DNA of 64,000 nt from the NCBI RefSeq assembly GCF_030865425.1, contig NZ_JAVFCB010000003.1, positions 62,001 through 126,000 of the forward strand, read 5' to 3'. The position numbers and the translations under genes were made by a program. Below the pieces are notes generated by a model. The model ran no database searches. It was not told the origin of the DNA and saw nothing but the letters and a program-made list of their open reading frames with translations. The stretch's first letter is position 1. The number at the start of each line of letters is the position of its first letter. Of the stretch, positions 59,696 to 64,000 are shown piece after piece. Source of the stretch: Microbacterium capsulatum (GTDB lineage: Bacteria > Actinomycetota > Actinomycetes > Actinomycetales > Microbacteriaceae).

Positions 59696-60607
59696 ATGAC
59701 CAGCAGCACTCCCGAATCAGACGTTCCGCACCCCGCTGAGGACTCCGGCCCGCACTCGGAAGCGGATTCCATCCAGCGCTTCGCCGCAGATCTGAGATCC
59801 TTGCGCCTGCGTGCTGCCAGCCCGACCCTGTTCAGCCTTCAGCACGCCACATCGATCTCGAAGACGGTCATCTCCGACGCGTTCCGCGGCAAGCGGCTCC
59901 CCACCGCCCGAACCGTCAACCGGATCGTGCGCGCGCTGGACGCCGACCCCGCCGAGTGGATCGCCCGCCGCGACCGCCTCGCCAACCTGACCGGATCGCC
60001 CGAGGAAAGCGCCGAATCGACGGCGGAGGATGCCGACCCGCCGGTCACGACCCCCGCAGTCGCACGCTGGATCCGGCCCCGCACCGCGATCCTGCTGGCG
60101 GCCGCGGCGTTCGTCGTCGGAATCGTCATCAGCGGCGGAATCAGCTACGCCATCGCCGCGAGCCTCGTCGACGAGGTCCGCGCAGACACCATCGCGCAGA
60201 CCAAGAAGGACATCCTCGCCGCGCCGGTGAGCCCGCATGCGCAGATCAACGTCACCAACGGCGTGGATCCGGCACAGACCCCGTGTGTGAACGACGCCAA
60301 GGTCGTCGCGGCCGACAACCGGTCGAACGACACGAAGCTCGAGATCATCTGGTCGAACAAGTGCTACGCCGGATGGGGTCGCGTGACCCGGTACGACGGC
60401 AGGGCCGAGGGCAACTCCGTGACGATCGCGATCTACCCGGAGACCGCGCCCTACGGACCGGATCGGCAGAGCGCCACCGAGCCGGGCGTGCAGAGCGCCT
60501 ACACGACGCTCGTGGTGCGGCCGTCGCCGCAGACCCGTCTCTGCGCCGTGGGCTCGATCACCCTCAACGGCAAGAGCCTCGACCTCGGCGACCCGATCTG
60601 CATCTGA
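59696..60607 (+). CDS. Membrane-anchored HTH protein with DUF2690 domain
   Basis: A 303-residue protein. An N-terminal helix-turn-helix of XRE-like type (FAADLRSLRLRAASPTLFSLQHATSISKTVISDAFRGKRLPTARTVNRIVRALDADPAEWIARRDRL) is followed by one membrane helix (about 125-148). An outside DUF2690 domain (VTNGVDPAQTPCVNDAKVV ... IIWSNKCYAGWGRVTRY ... RLCAVGSITLNGKSL) carries two Cys pairs. It could pass an outside signal to DNA. It is divergent from the giant operon, so it is a natural candidate regulator of the locus. ATG chosen for AGGA 7 nt upstream. Confidence 0.78.
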   Translation: MTSSTPESDVPHPAEDSGPHSEADSIQRFAADLRSLRLRAASPTLFSLQHATSISKTVISDAFRGKRLPTARTVNRIVRALDADPAEWIARRDRLANLTGSPEESAESTAEDADPPVTTPAVARWIRPRTAILLAAAAFVVGIVISGGISYAIAASLVDEVRADTIAQTKKDILAAPVSPHAQINVTNGVDPAQTPCVNDAKVVAADNRSNDTKLEIIWSNKCYAGWGRVTRYDGRAEGNSVTIAIYPETAPYGPDRQSATEPGVQSAYTTLVVRPSPQTRLCAVGSITLNGKSLDLGDPICI

Positions 60608-60702
60608 ACGTCAGGCGGACGACGGCTGACCGTGCTCCGTCTCGCGAAGACCCGCACGGAGCGAATGCGTTTGCTCGCGCTCCGCTCACGCAAACGACCG
60701 GG

Positions 60703-60750
60703 CCCTGAGACGCCGAATGCCGGCCCCCGCACTGGGGACCGGCATTCGCG
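60703..60750. repeat. Hairpin repeat at the right edge of the locus (probable bidirectional terminator)
   Basis: CCCTGAGACGCCGAATGCCG and the closing GGGGACCGGCATTCG match 32562-32608 almost base for base, in the same orientation; only the loop differs. It lies between the convergent HTH-DUF2690 and allantoinase genes. Confidence 0.75.
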
Positions 60751-60765
60751 TGCGAGCGGATCGGG

Positions 60766-62115
60766 TCAGTCGACGCCGTGCGCGAGCAGGCGGCCGCGCG
60801 GCGCGACACCGTCGATGACCTCGCCGCGCAGGTACGCGGCGCGGACCGCACCGGTGAGCTCACGGCCGGCGTAGGCCGAGACCGGGTTCTTGTGCCGCAG
60901 GTTCGCGATGTCGACGGTGAACGCCTCGTCCGGGGCGAACACGGCGAAGTCCGCGTCCTTGCCCACCTCGAGGCGGCCCTTGCGCTGCAGGCCGGTCAGC
61001 GCGGCGGGCGCGGCCGACATCAGCTCGACGATGCGCTCGAGGGCGATGCCGCGCTTGCGGGCCTCGGTCCAGACCAGGGCCAGGCCCAGCTGCAGCGACG
61101 AGATGCCGCCCCACGCGACGTCGAAGCCGCCACCCTCGGGGTGCTTCAGCTCGACCGTCGCCGGCGAGTGGTCCGAGACGATGAGGTCGATCGTGCCGTC
61201 GGCGATGCCCTCCCAGAGCAGGTCCTGGTTGCCGGACTCGCGGATCGGCGGGCAGCACTTGAACGCGGTCGCGCCGTCCGGGATCTCCTCGGCCTTGAGC
61301 ACGAGGTAGTGCGGGCAGGTCTCGACCGTGAGCCGGACGCCCTCCGCCTTGGCGTCACGGATCTCGCCCAGCGCGTCCGAGGAGGACAGGTGCAGGATGT
61401 GCGCGCGGGCGCCGGTGCTGCGAGCGCGGTCGATGACGTCCTTGATCCCGGTGTCCTCGGCGGAGCGGGGACGGGAGGCGAGGAAGTTCGCGTACACCGG
61501 GCCGTCGGGCTGCGGAGCCTCCTCGATGACGTGCGGGTCCTCGGCGTGCACGATGAGCAGCGAGTCGTACTGCTTCAGCTCGGCGAGGTCGGTCTCGATC
61601 TCGTCGAGGCTGAGCGGCGGGAACTCCGGCACGCCGCTGTCCAGCAGGAAGCACTTGAAGCCGAAGACGCCGGCCTCGTGCAGCGGGCGCAGCTGCGCCG
61701 TGTTGCCCGGCACCGCGCCGCCCCAGAAGCCCACGTCGACGTGCGCCTGGTCGCGCGCGACACCGCGCTTGACCTCGAGCGCGTCCACGTCCACGGTCGG
61801 GGGGATGCTGTTCAGCGGCATGTCCACGATCGTGGTGACGCCGCCGGCCGCGGCGGCGCGGGTGGCGGAGGCGAAGCCCTCCCACTCGGTGCGGCCCGGC
61901 TCGTTGACGTGCACATGCGAGTCGACGAGGCCGGGGAGCAGGATCTCGTCGGCGGCGATCTCGACGACGCGCTCGCCCGCGAGGCCCGCGCCCAGCGGCT
62001 CGACGGCGGCGATCACGCCGTCCTTGACGCCCACCTCGCGGGCGCCGATGCCCTCGGCGGTGAGCACCCGCTCGCCCCGGAGGACGAGGTCGTACTTTTC
62101 GGTCTCCTGCGACAT
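60766..62115 (-). CDS. allB: Allantoinase
   Basis: A 449-residue amidohydrolase that opens allantoin to allantoate. Metal and catalytic residues are visible: [23 protein letters not shown] (HxH), [11 protein letters not shown] (Lys that is carbamylated in the family), [15 protein letters not shown] and [14 protein letters not shown] (Asp). The [15 protein letters not shown] form separates allantoinase from dihydropyrimidinase and dihydroorotase. It follows the racemase and permease genes in one operon; allantoate amidohydrolase is not in the window. Confidence 0.94.
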   Translation of the reverse strand: MSQETEKYDLVLRGERVLTAEGIGAREVGVKDGVIAAVEPLGAGLAGERVVEIAADEILLPGLVDSHVHVNEPGRTEWEGFASATRAAAAGGVTTIVDMPLNSIPPTVDVDALEVKRGVARDQAHVDVGFWGGAVPGNTAQLRPLHEAGVFGFKCFLLDSGVPEFPPLSLDEIETDLAELKQYDSLLIVHAEDPHVIEEAPQPDGPVYANFLASRPRSAEDTGIKDVIDRARSTGARAHILHLSSSDALGEIRDAKAEGVRLTVETCPHYLVLKAEEIPDGATAFKCCPPIRESGNQDLLWEGIADGTIDLIVSDHSPATVELKHPEGGGFDVAWGGISSLQLGLALVWTEARKRGIALERIVELMSAAPAALTGLQRKGRLEVGKDADFAVFAPDEAFTVDIANLRHKNPVSAYAGRELTGAVRAAYLRGEVIDGVAPRGRLLAHGVD

Positions 62116-62191
62116 GTCGCGGTTCCCTTCTGCCGGCGGCTGTGCCGGCTGTTCTCTGACGGTGTGATGGATGGTTCGGTGGGCGCCCGGG

Positions 62192-62914
62192 TCAGCGGAC
62201 GGACGGGAAGCCGGTGATCCGCTTCGGGCGCGGGGTGGCGTAGGTGCGCACCTTGGAGGTGGTCAGGCCCAGCCGGACCAGCCCCTCGGCGACCGCGACG
62301 GCCGCCTGCACGCCGTCCACGACGGGCACGCCGCACAGCTCGACGACGCGGTCCTTCAGCTCGGCCATGCCGCCGCAGCCGAGCACGATGACCTCAGCCT
62401 TGTCGATCTCGACCGCCTTCTGCGCCTCGCGGGCGATCGCCTCGACGGCGCGCTCCGGGTCGGACTCGAGTTCGAGCACGCCCATCCCGGACGAGCGCAC
62501 GGAGGCGCAGCGGTCGTGCAGGCCGCCGAGGATCAGGCGGTCCTCGATGAGCGGCACCGTGCGGTCGAGCGTGGTGACGACCGAGTACGACCGGCCGAGG
62601 AACATCGCCGTGGAGGCCGCCGCCTCCGTGATGTCGACCACGGGGACGTTCAGCAGCTCCTGCAGACCCTCGCGGCCGTGCTCGCCGTAGCCGGCCTGGA
62701 TCACGGCGTCGTACTCGCCCTCGTAGCGGACGACCTTGTCCATGACCGCGATCGCGGCGAGGTAGCTCTCGAAGTTGCCCTCGCACGAGTCCGCGCCGAA
62801 GTCCGGCGTGAGGCCGATGATCTCGGTGCCCGGCGAAGCGGCGGCGCGGGCCGCCTCGGCGATGCCCTCGGTCATGGTCTCGGTGGTGTTCACGTTCGCG
62901 ACGAGAATGCGCAT
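62192..62914 (-). CDS. Aspartate/glutamate (hydantoin/allantoin) racemase family protein
   Basis: A 240-residue protein of the HyuE/HpxA racemase fold: [18 protein letters not shown] at the start, [25 protein letters not shown] in the middle and [12 protein letters not shown] near the end. The second catalytic Cys (LGCGGM) is present. Where hydantoin racemases have the first Cys (ACFGDPG), this protein has AGYGEHG. It may therefore be a one-base or altered enzyme. Between allantoinase and an NCS1 permease, the obvious role is conversion of (R)-allantoin to (S)-allantoin. Confidence 0.82.
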   Translation of the reverse strand: MRILVANVNTTETMTEGIAEAARAAASPGTEIIGLTPDFGADSCEGNFESYLAAIAVMDKVVRYEGEYDAVIQAGYGEHGREGLQELLNVPVVDITEAAASTAMFLGRSYSVVTTLDRTVPLIEDRLILGGLHDRCASVRSSGMGVLELESDPERAVEAIAREAQKAVEIDKAEVIVLGCGGMAELKDRVVELCGVPVVDGVQAAVAVAEGLVRLGLTTSKVRTYATPRPKRITGFPSVR

Positions 62915-62939
62915 CTCTTCTTGCTCCTTGTTCGGCGTG

Positions 62940-64000
62940 TCAGTGCGTGGCGGCGACGGCGATCTCGGCGCCGTCCACGTCGTGGAACGGACCGCGGCGG
63001 TCGGCGATCAACGCGTAGATGATCGCTGCGGATCCCGCGGCCACGAACCACGAGAAGTCGCGGACGGCATCGAAGACCGGAAGGAACGTGAATGCCAGAG
63101 ACAGCGCCCCCGCGATCACCAGCGTAGTCACGGCCCGCGGGTTGAAGCCCCGGCGGTAGGCGTATTCCGAGGTGACCGTGTCGGAGTAGAGCTCCGGGAC
63201 GTTGATCCGCTGCTTCTTCACCAGCCAGTAGTCGACCATGATGATGCCGAACAGCGGGCCGAGCAGGGCGCCCAGGCCGCCGAGGAACACGTTGATCACG
63301 ACCGGGGAGTTGTACATGTTCCACGGGGTGATCACGATGCCGATGACGGCCGAGATGAGCGCCGCGCGACGGAAGTTCAGGTGCCGCGGGAACAGGTTGT
63401 TCAGCGCGTAGGTCGGGGCGACGAAGTTCGCCATCAGATTCACCGCGATCGTCAGTGCGATCAGCGCGAGCGAGGCGAGCACGAGCAGGAACGTGTTCGG
63501 GATCGCCGCGACGACCTCGGCGGGCGAGGTGATGACCTTGCCGTGCAGGGTGAAGGTGCCGCCGGTGAGGACGACGACGATCACGCCGAAGAACAGCATG
63601 TTGATCGGGATGCCCCAGAAGTTGCCCTTCACGATGGCCTTGCGCGAGCGGGCGCCGCGGGTGAAGTCGCAGAAGTTCAGCACGAACGTGCCGTAGATCG
63701 AGACCCACAGGGATGCGCCGCCGAGCATCTTCAGCCACACGTCGCCGCCCTGGGACGCCTTCGTCGGCGCCCAGTCGATCCGGAAGCCGGACTGCACGAG
63801 CACCCACACGGCGAGGGCGACGAAGGTGGCGAGGATGATCGGGCCGGCGAAGGCCTCGTATTTGCGGATCATCTCCATGCCGAAGCTGACGATGACGACC
63901 TGGATGACCCAGAGCGCCACGAACGTGATCCAGCCGAGCGGCGACAGGCCGAGGAAGGATCCGCTCTGCAGCCCCCTGACGCCCGGGAAGACCGCGAGCA
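62940..64000 (-). CDS. NCS1-family permease, probable allantoin transporter (5' end outside window)
   Basis: The frame is open to the right edge; the visible C-terminal ~350 residues hold about nine membrane helices. NCS1 marks: SLWVSIYGTFVLNFCDFTRGARSRKAIVKGNFWGIPINML, NLMANFVAPTYALNNLFP and GIIMVDYWLVKKQRINVPELYS. The family imports allantoin, hydantoins, uracil or cytosine with Na+ or H+. Directly upstream of racemase and allantoinase genes (25-nt gap), it is most likely the allantoin importer. Confidence 0.92.
   Translation of the reverse strand, partial: LAVFPGVRGLQSGSFLGLSPLGWITFVALWVIQVVIVSFGMEMIRKYEAFAGPIILATFVALAVWVLVQSGFRIDWAPTKASQGGDVWLKMLGGASLWVSIYGTFVLNFCDFTRGARSRKAIVKGNFWGIPINMLFFGVIVVVLTGGTFTLHGKVITSPAEVVAAIPNTFLLVLASLALIALTIAVNLMANFVAPTYALNNLFPRHLNFRRAALISAVIGIVITPWNMYNSPVVINVFLGGLGALLGPLFGIIMVDYWLVKKQRINVPELYSDTVTSEYAYRRGFNPRAVTTLVIAGALSLAFTFLPVFDAVRDFSWFVAAGSAAIIYALIADRRGPFHDVDGAEIAVAATH

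Noticed and set aside
32637..60607. The type VII locus as recently acquired foreign DNA
   Set aside because: GC content, codon use and overlap style look the same as in the neighbours by eye; only the flanking hairpins and the acetamidase remnant hint at insertion, so I report that as a question and not a call.
1..64000. tRNA or rRNA genes
   Set aside because: No cloverleaf with a TTCRA-type T-loop or rRNA segment was recognised in the intergenic regions; a tRNA scan would settle this.

Overview
The window is high-GC, densely packed actinobacterial chromosome, most like Microbacteriaceae (Microbacterium-type). This rests on gene content (short ClpB under a HAIR operator, LAxTG surface protein, FHA/EssC-type WXG100 locus), on 4-nt stop/start overlaps in most operons, and on many apparently leaderless genes with a TANNNT box exactly 6 nt before the start codon. 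No rRNA, tRNA, CRISPR array, insertion sequence or phage gene was seen. Identifications come from reading translations and motifs only; no database search was run.

Layout. 1-10.2 kb: end of a DtxR-type regulator, a NagD-like phosphatase operon, a ROK kinase, pyrE, a PEBP-like protein, a GlcG-like/malate synthase G operon, exonuclease III and a Cof-type HAD phosphatase. 10.2-18.5 kb: two related secreted surface proteins (one with a C-terminal LAETG sorting signal), a VOC/HxlR/DHFR-like operon, a two-component system and a BenE transporter. 18.7-26.4 kb: FMN reductase, PnuC, a NatAB-like ABC exporter, a nitroreductase, a GH15 glucoamylase-like enzyme and a divergent glucose-6-phosphate dehydrogenase. 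26.6-32.1 kb: purine permease plus 8-oxoguanine-deaminase-like operon, and ClpB. 32.6-60.6 kb: one large locus, almost all on the minus strand. 60.8-64 kb: allantoinase, a racemase-family protein and an NCS1 permease, i.e. allantoin utilisation.

The 28-kb locus (32,637-60,607) is the most interesting part. Reading along the minus strand, a 2,029-residue propeller/Ig-like/FN3 surface protein is followed by a MoxR ATPase, a DUF58 protein, a transglutaminase-fold membrane protein lacking the catalytic Cys and Asp, a PP2C phosphatase, an FHA protein, a Ser/Thr kinase, an FHA-HTH protein and an EssC-like FtsK ATPase. A second unit encodes an 87-aa WXG100 protein, a 285-aa WXG protein, a small unknown protein, two more FHA proteins and a DUF4190 protein; a third encodes a variant-LRR membrane protein. 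It looks like a type VII secretion system fused to the kinase/FN3/AAA/DUF58/transglutaminase set called the PFNA cluster in bifidobacteria. All three units start 79-91 bp downstream of near-identical 20-bp palindromes (consensus GATGGGnAAyATGTCCCATC), suggesting one shared regulator. A divergent membrane HTH-DUF2690 gene closes the locus, and near-identical hairpin repeats lie just outside both ends.

Intergenic DNA is rich in imperfect palindromes: a 73-bp tandem hairpin family, a 60-bp family seen three times, several unique long hairpins, and a short repeat that lies inside coding sequences. Purine, allantoin and glyoxylate functions occur in three separate places (malate synthase, deaminase/permease, allantoinase), and a frameshifted acetamidase/formamidase remnant lies beside the secretion locus.
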